Shown here in pieces: positions 35,255 through 44,267 of a DNA stretch of 64,000 nt (positions within the stretch are counted from its first letter, which is position 1; every line of letters starts with the position of its first letter). This DNA is from an uncultured Dehalococcoidia bacterium. GTDB taxonomy: Bacteria; Chloroflexota; Dehalococcoidia; Lucifugimonadales; JADFKI01. Where the stretch lies: assembly GCA_958295865.1 (NCBI GenBank), contig CATQHF010000001.1, positions 1 through 64,000 on the forward strand, in the 5' to 3' direction. The position numbers were made by a program, and so were the translations under genes. Under the pieces are notes generated by a model. It had not been told where the DNA came from and made no database searches. It worked only from the letters and a program-made list of their open reading frames with translations.

Positions 35255-36526
35255 TCAGTTTTGCTGGTCGGGCGCTGTCCCGCTCACGCCCTCCGCTTCC
35301 AGCGCGGCGATGGCGGCGGCGTCCATGCCCAGCAGCTCGCCGAACACGCGCTCATTGTGCTCACCCAGCCGCGGCGCGTGCCAGCGCACTTCGCCGGGCG
35401 TCGCCGACATCTTCCAGGCGACGCCCGGCATGAAGTACGGCCCACAAGAAGGATGGTCAACCAACTCCAGCAGCCCGCGCTCCTGATAGTGCGCGTCGTT
35501 GAATATCGCCTCGCCCGTCATAACCGGCGCGGCAGCCACGCCCACATCCTGAAGCAGTCGCATCACATCGGCGGCGCTCTTGTCCCGCGTCCAGTCGGCT
35601 ATGAGCGCGTCGAGCGCATCATGGTTCTTGCGGCGGGATAGTATGTCGCGGTACGCCGAATCGTCGGCTAACTGAGGCATACCCATCGCGTCGCAAAGGC
35701 GCTGCCACTCCGCATCGTGGGCAACCGCTATCGTAACCCACTCGTCCTCGCCGCGACATGGATACGCCCCATGAGGCGCGTATGTCGGATGGCGGTTGCC
35801 GCGATTTTCGGCGCGCCGTCCGTTCATCTGAAATCCGAGCAGGCGCTCGCCGATGGTCATTATGGACGACTCCAGCTGCGACACATCTATGAAGACGCCC
35901 TTACCCGTGCGGCGGCGCTTCCACAGCGCCGACAGTACCGCGCCCGCGGCATGCGCCCCGCTGATGGGATCGCCGAAGTTCACGCCCGACTTCACCGGCG
36001 CATCCTCGCCGCGATAGCCGTTCATGGACGCGATGCCGCCAAGCTGCTCCTGCCCGATGCCGTACTGAATGAAGTCCTTCCACGGGCCGGAACTGCCGAA
36101 GGCGGGCATGGAGACCATGATAATGTCGGGGCGTATCGCCCGCAGCCTGTCGTATCCGAGATCGCGCCGCTCCATCAGGCCGGCGCGGAAGTTTTCGATG
36201 ACCACATCGCTGATACCGACCAGTTCCTCGATGAGCGCCCTGCCTTTAGGATGGCGCATCTCGGCGGTGATGCCCAGCTTGCTCATGTGCAGTGTGTTGA
36301 ACCATCCGCTGCGGTTCCAAGGGTCATCGCCGCGCTCGCCGTCGGGCAGGTTGCCGGAGCCTACAATCATGCGGTGAGGGTCCCATGCGCGCGCCGACTC
36401 GACCTTGATGACCTCCGCGCCCATGTCTGCGAGCAGCTTGGTCGCATGCGGCCCCGCCCAGATGCGCGAGAAGTCGAGGATACGCACTCCGTCGAGCGCG
36501 CCCGCCCTGAATTGTGAAGCGTTCAT
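35255..36526 (-). CDS. CaiB/BaiF-family (class III) CoA-transferase
   Basis: The 423-aa protein is a family III CoA-transferase, which moves CoA between acyl groups or racemises acyl-CoAs. N-terminal VRILDFSRIWAGPHATKLLADMGAEVIKVE is diagnostic, and the catalytic Asp is probably D186 in NFGDPISG. The acids involved cannot be named. It lies upstream of the molybdenum hydroxylase operon on the same strand with a 130-bp gap, so it may act on the same substrate chain. Confidence 0.88.
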   Translation of the reverse strand: MNASQFRAGALDGVRILDFSRIWAGPHATKLLADMGAEVIKVESARAWDPHRMIVGSGNLPDGERGDDPWNRSGWFNTLHMSKLGITAEMRHPKGRALIEELVGISDVVIENFRAGLMERRDLGYDRLRAIRPDIIMVSMPAFGSSGPWKDFIQYGIGQEQLGGIASMNGYRGEDAPVKSGVNFGDPISGAHAAGAVLSALWKRRRTGKGVFIDVSQLESSIMTIGERLLGFQMNGRRAENRGNRHPTYAPHGAYPCRGEDEWVTIAVAHDAEWQRLCDAMGMPQLADDSAYRDILSRRKNHDALDALIADWTRDKSAADVMRLLQDVGVAAAPVMTGEAIFNDAHYQERGLLELVDHPSCGPYFMPGVAWKMSATPGEVRWHAPRLGEHNERVFGELLGMDAAAIAALEAEGVSGTAPDQQN

Positions 36527-36604
36527 ACAGGTTCTATCCCTTTCAAGCCGTGTATCCCCATGTTAGCCTACTTGATGATATTCTCAATACTACCCTAGAA
36601 CGGT

Positions 36605-36706
36605 ATTCTCAACATGCGCTGATTATCAAATCGTCATTCCTGCGAAAGCAGGAATCCACGCGGTTGATACGCCGCCCAGATTGCAATATCAGTACATATT
36701 GAGAAT
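36605..36706. repeat. Element D copy 2 (about 102 bp)
   Basis: The element starts ATTCTCAACATG and ends CATATTGAGAAT, an inverted pair. Inside is a GTCATTCCTGCGAAAGCAGGAAT hairpin. It lies between caiB and the JAMM gene; 36527-36604 contains another partial ATTCTCAATA copy and no gene. Confidence 0.75.
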
Positions 36707-36749
36707 ATCTAGAACCGCCCAAGCGCTCGCAAATAAAGGAGAGTTGCCG

Positions 36750-37169
36750 TTGCTGACCATCGCCAAGAAGTTCGCCGCCGATATGATCGCGCATTCGCAG
36801 CAGGAAGACCCCAACGAGTGCTGCGGCATTCTCGCGGGCAAGGACGACACGGTGGCAAAGCTGTATCGCATCACGAACACCGTCGCAAGCCCGGTGCGCT
36901 ACCTGATGGACCCGCAAGAGCAGCTCCAAGCGATGCTGGACGCGGACAACAACGGCTGGGATGTGATGGCATTCTACCACTCGCACACGCACAGCCCGGC
37001 GTATCCGTCGCCGACCGATGTGCGGATGGCGCAGCAGAGCGGATGGCTAGGCGATGATGTCTATTACATCCTTGTGTCGCTCCAAGACAAGGCGAACCCT
37101 CACATCCGCGCTTTTCGCATCATGGAAAACGGCGAGATAGTAGAGCAAGCCTTCTCCGACGACGAATAG
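36750..37169 (+). CDS. JAMM/MPN+ metalloprotease (M67-like)
   Basis: The 139-aa protein has the full JAMM zinc motif: E23 (PNECCG), H77 and H79 (YHSHTHS), S87 and D90 (SPTD). Bacterial members remove the tail from ubiquitin-like sulfur carriers or cleave carrier-substrate adducts. I start at a TTG at 36750 because AAAGGAG lies eight bases before it and the family begins at this point; a frame open from 36681 includes repeat sequence. It could trim the MoaD-like protein encoded at 31200 that ends in GGGA; this link is inference. Confidence 0.82.
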   Translation: MLTIAKKFAADMIAHSQQEDPNECCGILAGKDDTVAKLYRITNTVASPVRYLMDPQEQLQAMLDADNNGWDVMAFYHSHTHSPAYPSPTDVRMAQQSGWLGDDVYYILVSLQDKANPHIRAFRIMENGEIVEQAFSDDE

Positions 37170-37284
37170 CCCTCGCGCTGCCCCCGTCGCATGCTAACCT
37201 TTCCCGCTTTTCTGCGTTTCATATTGCAGGCAGCCCAGAGCGGCAGCAATGACGGACGCAGGCAAGCAAGAGAAGGGAGTATCT

Positions 37285-38178
37285 ATGAGAATAAAGCTGA
37301 TTGGCGCATTTGTGGTCGTGGCGATTTTAGCCATCGCGGGCGTGGTGGCGATGAGGGTCGGCACGACTGAGGCAAGAGTTACTTCAGACACGGAGCAGCG
37401 CGGCGCGCTTTACAGCGACGGGGTGAGCGCGCAGCAGCGAGAAGCCGGCGGCAAGCCGTACATCGGCATAGCTATGACCTCAGTTCCCGACGACGCAGAC
37501 GGCGCGCTGATAGTGCGCGTCGTGGCGGGCAGCGCAGCCGAGGGCAATCTGCAAGTGGACGACATCATCACCGCGCTCGACGGCGACGCCGTCGACAGCC
37601 CGCGCGATGTGGTGGACATCGTGCGCGATCATTCGCCGGGCGATGTCATCGTGTTCACCGTCTCGCGCGATGGCGCAAGCACGAACATCAGCATCACAGT
37701 CGGCGAGCGTGAAGCATACGGACACGACTATGACCGCGGGGGCAAGCGCCCAGGCTATGGGTTCGGCTTCTTCGGCGACGCCTCCGAACGGCTCATCCTC
37801 TCGGATACACGCTACATGACCGACGACGGAGTTAAGATAGTTCGCAAGGCTATCGGCACGGCGCAGAACATCAACGCCGGCGCGGGCGCGTTCGACCTGC
37901 TGCTGCGCGACGGCTCTGAGACACTGTCGTTCACGATAAGCGACGATACCAAAATCATCGCCGACGCAAGCGCGGGCGTCGCGGGCATCGCCGACCTGAA
38001 CTCCGCCGATACCACGATGGTCGTAGAGGTAACGAACCCCGACGGTACGCGCCATGTGGAGTTCATAGCGCAGGGTGATTTCTCCATGATGATGCACGGC
38101 TTCTCAGAGAGGCAAGGTTCGGACGGCTTCTCGCCTCGCCGCTTCTTCCCAAAGAGCTGGTTCGGCGGGCGCGACTAA
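37285..38178 (+). CDS. Membrane-anchored PDZ-domain protein
   Basis: The 297-aa protein has an N-terminal signal anchor (IKLIGAFVVVAILAIAGVVA), then a PDZ domain at roughly 55-140 with YIGIAM...NLQVDDIITALDGDAVDSPRDV. The second half (about 165-280) is a beta-rich region with no clear family. No serine-protease domain is present, so it is not a DegP/HtrA enzyme; it may act as a substrate-binding adaptor outside the membrane. The ATG at 37285 follows AAGGGAG. It ends just before element B. Confidence 0.8.
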   Translation: MRIKLIGAFVVVAILAIAGVVAMRVGTTEARVTSDTEQRGALYSDGVSAQQREAGGKPYIGIAMTSVPDDADGALIVRVVAGSAAEGNLQVDDIITALDGDAVDSPRDVVDIVRDHSPGDVIVFTVSRDGASTNISITVGEREAYGHDYDRGGKRPGYGFGFFGDASERLILSDTRYMTDDGVKIVRKAIGTAQNINAGAGAFDLLLRDGSETLSFTISDDTKIIADASAGVAGIADLNSADTTMVVEVTNPDGTRHVEFIAQGDFSMMMHGFSERQGSDGFSPRRFFPKSWFGGRD

Positions 38179-38183
38179 ATGGG

Positions 38184-38265
38184 ACAGGGCTTACGCACTT
38201 GAATATGAACTCTTACCCGAGATTGACCCGTTTCAAGTACGAAATCGCGCTCAACTGCGTAAGTC
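38184..38265. repeat. Element B copy 1 (82 bp)
   Basis: Bounded by AGGGCTTACGCACTTGA and TCAACTGCGTAAGTCCT. Same length and sequence as the copies at 40699, 54286 and 61507. It begins six bases after the PDZ gene stop. Confidence 0.85.
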
Positions 38266-38540
38266 CTAACCGTCATTCCTGCGAAAGCAGGAATCCAGAG
38301 CTTTGAGATAGCCTAAAATATGCGAAAGTGCCTACATTTCGATGTTCTGGCTTCCCGTTTTCACGGGAATGACGCAAATGTCCACACAACTTAGTCCCTT
38401 CCCCCCTTGATGGGAGGAGGTTCCATGTCGGACGCCTGCCGCCGATTATTTGACAGTCCCTTCCCCCTTCGGGGGAAGGTTAGGATGGGGGCGAAAATGC
38501 TCACCCCTCGACGGCTAAACCGTACCAATGCAATTTTCTC
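38266..38540. repeat. Element C (right part) joined to element A copy 5 (left end lost)
   Basis: 38266-38390 matches element C from its GTCATTCCTGCGAAAGCAGG part to the right end TGTCCACACAAC. It runs directly into TTAGTCCCTTCC of element A, which lacks its left inverted repeat but keeps CAATTTTCTC at 38540. This is a composite of truncated elements with no coding potential. Confidence 0.8.
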
Positions 38541-38573
38541 GGCTCATGCAATCTTCTTGGCGAAAATAATTCC

Positions 38574-38602
38574 TTGACATCGCCTTGGCGCACCGCTAAT
38601 CT
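38574..38602 (+). promoter_or_regulatory. Sigma-70 promoter of the T-box/cimA transcript
   Basis: TTGACA (38574-38579) and TAATCT (38597-38602) are separated by exactly 17 bases. The start of transcription should be near 38609, just where the T-box leader begins. The same hexamers and spacing occur at the 16S promoter. Confidence 0.8.
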
Positions 38603-38608
38603 GGTTTG

Positions 38609-39017
38609 TGAGAACATTTACAATCGGTTTCAAAGGCTACGACGGAGACGAGTACGAGGCAACATCCGGCACAGCGAGTCTGAGGCGGCAAGCGCCGGGT
38701 TCACACCCCGCAAGCCGCACGGTGAGAGCAGACGCACAGGATAGCCTCCGAAAATCCCTCCCGAGCCGCGCACCGAAAACCTTTGCCCATATCGCGCTAC
38801 ACCCTAATTCAAGCGGGTTGGCGCAGCCGAGGGCAAGCGAGTAGGCCGCGACGGGTTCGCCCGACGTTAGCAGGGCGGGGGTATGAACACGTACCCCAAT
38901 GAGCGCATTGGGCATGGCATCTCGCCGTGCCGGTGAAGCAGGGTGGTATCGCGGACCTTCAATTCTTTCGCAAGAACTGAACGCCCGTCCCTACATCGAT
39001 GAGGGGCGGGCGTTTTT
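38609..39017 (+). promoter_or_regulatory. T-box riboswitch leader, isoleucine (AUC) specifier
   Basis: The leader has the canonical parts. Stem I: GGAG (38644-38647) pairs with CTCC (38758-38761), and GAGGC (38656-38660) with GCCTC (38744-38748), enclosing the loop strands ACGAGTAC and CGAAAATCC. In GAA-A-ATC-C the specifier triplet is ATC at 38754-38756, for isoleucine. The distal loops AGCGAG and GGTGAGAG, with GTCTG/CAGAC, are present. Next come three small hairpins, then the T-box AGGGTGGTATCGCGG (38940-38954) with TGGT for an A73 tRNA end. It ends in a terminator, ACGCCCGTCCCT/AGGGGCGGGCGT then TTTTT (38981-39015). Uncharged tRNA-Ile would favour antitermination and cimA expression. Confidence 0.85.
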
Positions 39018-39074
39018 CGTTGTACCGGAACTAACGGGATGAACACGACAAACAGGGCAGGAGCGTTATCTGAA

Positions 39075-40691
39075 ATGTCAAATGTGATGCTATACGACAC
39101 GACGCTAAGGGACGGAACGCAGGGCGAGGGCATATCGCTGTCCGTCGAGGACAAGCTCGCCATCTGCGGCAGGCTGGACGCGCTCGGCGTACACTACATC
39201 GAGGGCGGCTGGCCCGGCTCCAACCCGCGCGACGCCGAGTTCTTCGAGCGCGCCAAGTCGCTGCGCCTGTCCAACGCCACGCTGACGGCGTTCGGCAGCA
39301 CACGCCGCGCCAATATCAGCGCGGACGCGGACGCTAACATCGCCGCGCTGCTGGAAGCGGAAACGGCGGTCGTAACGCTCGTGGGCAAGAGCTGGGATCT
39401 GCATGTGAAGCGCGTCCTGGAAACCTCGCTTGAAGAGAACCTTGCGATGATTTCGGACTCGGTGGCGTATCTAGTAGAGCGTGGCAGGCGCGTATTCTTC
39501 GACGCCGAGCACTTCTTTGACGGCTACAAGGCAAACGCCGAATACGCGATTCAGGCGGTGCGCGCCGCCTCGCTCGCGGGCGCGGAGTGCGTAGTGCTAT
39601 GCGACACCAACGGGGGCGCGCTGCCCGACGAGATTGCCAGCATCGTGCGTCAAGTGCGCGAGCAGACGGACGCGGCGCTCGGCATACACACGCACAACGA
39701 CGCGGATATGGCAGTCGCGGGCGCAATCGCGGCAGTGCGCGCGGGCGTGACACAGGTGCAAGGCACGATGAACGGCTACGGCGAGCGCTGCGGCAACGCC
39801 AATCTGGTGTCGCTCATCGCCAACTTCAAGCTGAAGCTGGGGATAGATTGCGTATCGGACGCGCAGCTGGCATCGCTCACGGAGGTCAGCCGATATGTAG
39901 CGGAGGTCGCCAACATGCCGCCCGTCTCGTCGCAGCCGTATGTGGGCGGCAGCGCATTCGCGCACAAGGGCGGGCTGCACGCCGCCGCCGTATCCAAGGT
40001 GGAACACAGCTACCAGCACATACAGCCGCAGAGCATCGGCAACGACAAGCGCGTGCTGGTGTCCGATCTGTCGGGGCGCGGCAACATCCTGTGGAAGGCG
40101 CGCGAGATATGCCCCGACGCCGAGTTGACACAGGCGCAGGCGCGCCGGCTGCTGGAGCAGATAAAGGTACACGAGAGCAAGGGCTTCCAGTACGAGGGCG
40201 CGGAGGCGTCATTCGGGCTGATGGTGCGCCGGATGCAGCCCGGCTACGCGCCGCCCTTCGCGCTGGTGGATTTCGTCTCCATGGTCGAGAAGCGAAGTAG
40301 CAGCGCGGCCGCCGACGATATATGCTCGCAGGTGATGCTGAAGGTGCGCGTGGGCGATGAGGTGATGCACACCGCGGCAGAGGGCAACGGGCCGGTGAAC
40401 GCGCTAGACCACGCCCTACGCAAAGCGCTCGAACAGTTCTACCCCGACCTTTGCAGCGTGCGCCTGCTGGACTACAAGGTGCGCGTAGTAGATCAGAGCA
40501 GCGGCACAGGCTCGGTCGTGCGCGTGCTAATCGAATCCACCGACGGCAAAAGCACATGGAGCACGGTCGGCTCATCCGAGAACATCATAGAAGCGAGCTG
40601 GCTCGCGCTGTCCGACAGCCTCGAACACTGGCTCACGCGCCAAGCGTCCGCTTCACCCGTGCCGGTTGCCAGTGTTCTCAATACGCGCTGA
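39075..40691 (+). CDS. cimA: (R)-citramalate synthase
   Basis: CimA condenses pyruvate and acetyl-CoA to citramalate, the threonine-independent entry to isoleucine synthesis. The HMGL-like TIM barrel has LYDTTLRDGTQGEG near residue 6, EGGWPGSNPRD near 45, LCDTNGG, and HTHNDADMAVAG with the metal-binding histidines. A LeuA-type allosteric domain follows from about 390. GGWPGSN separates CimA from LeuA and homocitrate synthases. An ATG at 39039 is the alternative start; family members begin as at 39075, with AGGAG 11 bases before. The last residues (VLNTR) are encoded by an element D fragment. Confidence 0.88.
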   Translation: MSNVMLYDTTLRDGTQGEGISLSVEDKLAICGRLDALGVHYIEGGWPGSNPRDAEFFERAKSLRLSNATLTAFGSTRRANISADADANIAALLEAETAVVTLVGKSWDLHVKRVLETSLEENLAMISDSVAYLVERGRRVFFDAEHFFDGYKANAEYAIQAVRAASLAGAECVVLCDTNGGALPDEIASIVRQVREQTDAALGIHTHNDADMAVAGAIAAVRAGVTQVQGTMNGYGERCGNANLVSLIANFKLKLGIDCVSDAQLASLTEVSRYVAEVANMPPVSSQPYVGGSAFAHKGGLHAAAVSKVEHSYQHIQPQSIGNDKRVLVSDLSGRGNILWKAREICPDAELTQAQARRLLEQIKVHESKGFQYEGAEASFGLMVRRMQPGYAPPFALVDFVSMVEKRSSSAAADDICSQVMLKVRVGDEVMHTAAEGNGPVNALDHALRKALEQFYPDLCSVRLLDYKVRVVDQSSGTGSVVRVLIESTDGKSTWSTVGSSENIIEASWLALSDSLEHWLTRQASASPVPVASVLNTR

Positions 40692-40924
40692 CTATCACAG
40701 GACTTACGCACTTGAATATGAACTCCTACCCGAGATTGACCCGTTTCAAGTACGAAATCACGCTCAACTGCGTAAGTCCTATTCCCAATTGGAGAAAGTC
40801 CCTTCCCATTTGACGGGGGAAAGTTGCCTGCTGTCAAGCGCAATCCGACGGCGTGATTGTCCCTTCCCCCTCTGGGGGAAGGTTAGGATGGGGGCGAAAA
40901 CGCCCGCCCATCGACTTGAGAATA
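40674..40924. repeat. Nested repeats: element D split by B and partial A
   Basis: The left end of D (GTTCTCAATACGCGCTGACTATCA, 40674-40697, in two parts) is followed by a full element B (40699-40780, 82 bp). A shortened element A follows (40792-40914), and then TTGAGAATA, the right end of D. B and A thus appear to sit inside a former D copy. Left part of D forms the 3' end of cimA. Confidence 0.75.
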
Positions 40925-40955
40925 CCCGGTTGCTCGACGATAGAGTTGCGTGCCG

Positions 40956-42875
40956 CTAGTCGCCCGCCGCCGCTTCATGGGCAGGTTCGCGACGATAAGA
41001 TGTCGGCTGCCTATCCGGGAAGAAGGCGCTCAGGACTTGCTGCACGATGCCCTCGGCGTCCAGTTGCAGCCCGCTGCGCTGGTTGGCCGCTGTGCCGTGC
41101 TCGATGAATGAGTCCGGCATGCCGATGCGGTGAACCGATACATCGTCCAGCCCCGCCTCTGCGAGCGCCTCAATCGCCGCAGAGCCGAACCCACCGGCAA
41201 GCACATTTTCCTCCACGGTAACGATGCGGCGGGCGCGGCGGGCGGCGTCCAAAAGCAACTCGACATCGAGCGGCTTCACGAATATCGGGTTCACCACGCC
41301 GCATGAGATGCTATAGTCGGCAAGCCTTTCCGCCGCCTCCACTGCTGCGCTGGCAGACTTGCCCAGCCCGAAGATTACGACATCGCTGCCTTCGCGCGCC
41401 ACGCTGCCCTTGCCAATCGGCAGTTCCCTGAGTTCGCCGTCGAGCGGCGCGCCGGTGGCAGCGCCCCTGGCGATGCGGATAGCGAAGGGTCCCTGATGCT
41501 TGTACGCGGTATAGACGAGATGCTGCAAGTCGTTTTCGTCCATCGGCGCGGCTACGACCGCGTTGGGAAGACAGCGCAGATACGATATGTCGAACGCGCC
41601 GTGATGCGTCTTGCCGTCCTCGCCAACAATGCCCGCGCGATCGGCTATTATCGTCACCGGCAGGTTCTGCAAGCAGACATCATGCACCACCTGATCGAAC
41701 GCGCGCTGCAAGAAGGTGGAGTAGATGGAGACGAAGGGGTTGAGTCCGGTGGATGCCATACCCGCCGCCATGCTGACCGCATGCTGCTCGGCGATGCCGA
41801 CATCGAACACCCTGTCCGGGAACTCGCGCCGCACCTCTGCCAGCCCCGTGCCTTCCAGCATCGCCGCGGAGATGCCGACGACGGATTCGTCCTCCCGCAT
41901 CAGGCACGCGACCGTCCGCGCAAACACCTTGGAGTAGGTGGGCGCTCCCGAAGCGTCCCCTAGCGGAGAACTTGGCTGGTGAAACTTCACCGGGTCGTCC
42001 TCGGCCGGTTCGTAGCCATGCCCCTTGTGCGTAACGACATGCACCAGCGGCACAATGCCGGTGGCTTTTCTTGCCTGCTCAAGCGTAACTTCCAGCTGCT
42101 CGAAGTCATGCCCATCCACGGGGCCCAGGTAGCGGAAGCCTATCTCGTTCCAGAACATCGTGGGCAGGATGAAGCTTTCAATCCCGGCATTGAGACTCTT
42201 TACCAGCTGGTAAATCAGCTCGCCCGTGGGCGCCTTCTTGGAAAGGGCGGTCATGCGCCGCACCATCGCCTGATACTGCGGATGGGTTATCAGACGCTTG
42301 CGCCAATTAGTGAGAAAGCCGATGTTCTCGGAGATGGACATCCCGTTGTCGTTGAGGACGACGATGAGCTTCTCAGGGTTGAGGTGCACGATATTGTTCA
42401 GCGCCTCGAAGCTTGAGCCGGATGTCAGCGCCCCGTCCCCGACCACCGCGACAGTCCAAGAGTCCATCTTGCGGTTCTCCGCGCCCTGCGCTATGCCCAG
42501 AGCGATGGAAAGCCCTGTGCCCGCGTGTCCCGCGCAGAGTGTATCGTGGCGGCTCTCGCTCGGCTCGCCGAACCCGGACAAGCCCCCCTCCAAGCGGATG
42601 CTCTTGAACTCATCGCGCCGCCCCGTCACCAGCTTGTGCGTGTAGAGCTGGTTGGTCGTGTCCCAGACAATGCTGTCCTTGGGGCTGTCAAAGACGCGAT
42701 GCAGCGCAAGCGTAAGCTCCACGACGCCCAGATTTGAAGCCAGATGACCGCCGCGCTCGGTTATCACGGAGATGACGGTATCGCGCGCCTCTCGCGCAAC
42801 TTGGACAATCTCATCGTGGTTCAGCGCCTTGAGGTCGCTCGGTTCGTCGATTCTGTCCAAGAGACGGGTGGACAT
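40956..42875 (-). CDS. dxs: 1-deoxy-D-xylulose-5-phosphate synthase
   Basis: DXS makes DXP from pyruvate and glyceraldehyde 3-phosphate with thiamine diphosphate, the first step of MEP isoprenoid synthesis (EC 2.2.1.7). The 639-aa protein contains HLASNLGVVELTLALH, CAGHAGTGLS, the ThDP motif GDGALTSGSSFEALNN, GPVDGHD, DVGIAEQHAVSMAAGMA and DRAGIVGEDGKTHHG. I start at 42875, because the frame up to 42908 adds eleven poorly supported residues. The GPP34-domain gene lies upstream on the same strand. Confidence 0.94.
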   Translation of the reverse strand: MSTRLLDRIDEPSDLKALNHDEIVQVAREARDTVISVITERGGHLASNLGVVELTLALHRVFDSPKDSIVWDTTNQLYTHKLVTGRRDEFKSIRLEGGLSGFGEPSESRHDTLCAGHAGTGLSIALGIAQGAENRKMDSWTVAVVGDGALTSGSSFEALNNIVHLNPEKLIVVLNDNGMSISENIGFLTNWRKRLITHPQYQAMVRRMTALSKKAPTGELIYQLVKSLNAGIESFILPTMFWNEIGFRYLGPVDGHDFEQLEVTLEQARKATGIVPLVHVVTHKGHGYEPAEDDPVKFHQPSSPLGDASGAPTYSKVFARTVACLMREDESVVGISAAMLEGTGLAEVRREFPDRVFDVGIAEQHAVSMAAGMASTGLNPFVSIYSTFLQRAFDQVVHDVCLQNLPVTIIADRAGIVGEDGKTHHGAFDISYLRCLPNAVVAAPMDENDLQHLVYTAYKHQGPFAIRIARGAATGAPLDGELRELPIGKGSVAREGSDVVIFGLGKSASAAVEAAERLADYSISCGVVNPIFVKPLDVELLLDAARRARRIVTVEENVLAGGFGSAAIEALAEAGLDDVSVHRIGMPDSFIEHGTAANQRSGLQLDAEGIVQQVLSAFFPDRQPTSYRREPAHEAAAGD

Positions 42876-42942
42876 AGGGGACTTTTCCTCGTGAAGCGTC
42901 GGATGCAACGCAAAATTATCTTGGTTGAGAACGCCTGACAGA

Positions 42943-43593
42943 CTAATACATGTGTCCCTGCACCGAAGCCGCCACCGACACTTCGATGTCGTTAATCGCC
43001 CTGGATATAGCCTGGCCTATGAGATCGAGCCTGCGTACCTGCGCGATGCGCTCGGACGCCCTTTCAAGCTCCCGCCGCGTCAGCATCTCCTTGAAGATGC
43101 CGCATGCGTCTGCCAAGCAGATAATCATCACATCGCGCGGATCGGGTATCTCATCGCTGAACAGCACGCCCATGATGCGGAGTTTCACCTCGCGCTCTGC
43201 CTTGCCGTCGACGATAGGGTAGCGCCTTGAGCGGAACACCCACATGAAGCGGTCTTCCTGGCGTTCCAAAATGCCGTGCGCGACCAGCCGAGAGAGCGCC
43301 TCCTCGCGGATTGTGTAGGCGCGCTCCGCCGTGTGTTCCACCCAGTAACGGGTGTTGTTCGGCTCGCCCGCCTGTATCTCCGCAAGCGTGGGATCAAGCA
43401 GGCTGTCGCCGACGGGCGTGGCATCGAGCAGCATCAAGTTCTCCAGATCGGTATCGATGCGATACTCCATCGCCAGGTCCATCAGAACGCCGCCGGCGAC
43501 GGCATAGTCCAGCGACCAGCTAGGCACATGCACGAAGCGCCCGTCATCGTCGCGGAGCAGAAGCAGGATGATTTCCTCAACGAATCTCAGCAT
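42943..43593 (-). CDS. GPP34 (GOLPH3-like) domain protein
   Basis: The 216-aa helical protein fits the GPP34 family: EEIILLLLRDDDGRFV...LDYAVAGGVLMDLAMEYRI at the start, LLDPTLAEI, and ALSRLVAHGILERQEDRF. In eukaryotes the domain binds phosphatidylinositol 4-phosphate on Golgi membranes; bacterial members mostly have no known role. The basic pocket residues cannot be checked by eye. It is encoded just upstream of dxs, with 67 bp between, so the two may be cotranscribed. Confidence 0.75.
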   Translation of the reverse strand: MLRFVEEIILLLLRDDDGRFVHVPSWSLDYAVAGGVLMDLAMEYRIDTDLENLMLLDATPVGDSLLDPTLAEIQAGEPNNTRYWVEHTAERAYTIREEALSRLVAHGILERQEDRFMWVFRSRRYPIVDGKAEREVKLRIMGVLFSDEIPDPRDVMIICLADACGIFKEMLTRRELERASERIAQVRRLDLIGQAISRAINDIEVSVAASVQGHMY

Positions 43594-44267
43594 GATGTTT
43601 ATCCTCTCTCAGTAACGCGCTCATTCCAGCGCCTCCACCGCGCCAACGCTTAGCCGTCGCAACGCTGAAAATATGGATAGGACTTACACAGTTAAGCGCG
43701 ATTTCGTACTTGAAACGGGTCTAATCTCATGTAGGAGTTCATATTCAAGTGCGTAAGTCCTGTATGGAATTATCATAGTCTATACTGCCAGCGCACCGCA
43801 AGCCGACAATAGAAAATTGCAGGGCAATTGCATCTAAATCGTCATTATGCTCTGTTGGACCCGAACACCTTCCTCTTGTCATTCCGAACAGCGTGAGGAA
43901 TCTAAAATCTCTGCCACCAATACGCCCGATATAGCAAGCATTTTAGACCCCTCACTCCGTTCGGGGTGACAGTTGAAAATCCCTGGTCAAATCAACGAAC
44001 CCATAATGCATGAACATTGATGAACAAGTCTGATTTAGTGGAATCAAACACCAATTTTCAGTAGGATTTGCCCTTGAAATTTAGATGCGATTGCCCTGCA
44101 CTTGACCACCACCCAATTCTTAATTTCTAATTCTTAATTCTTAATTGGAGAAAGTCCCCTTCCCCCTTTGGGGGAAGGTTAGGATGGGGGTGAAAACGCC
44201 TGCCCATCGACGGCTAAACTATGCTAATGCAATTTTCTCGCCATAGCCATTAGGATGGACAAGCCCC
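43594..44267. repeat. Gene-free stretch with elements B and A and another inverted repeat
   Basis: Element B lies inverted at 43679-43761 (83 bp). A GTCATTCCGAACAGCGTGAGG...CCTCACTCCGTTCGG inverted repeat is at about 43878-43970. ATTGCAGGGCAATTGCATCTAAAT (about 43815, shown in part) has an inverted match near 44075-44100, so it may bound a further element. Element A copy 7, with a shortened left end, is at 44148-44240. I see no gene. Confidence 0.7.
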
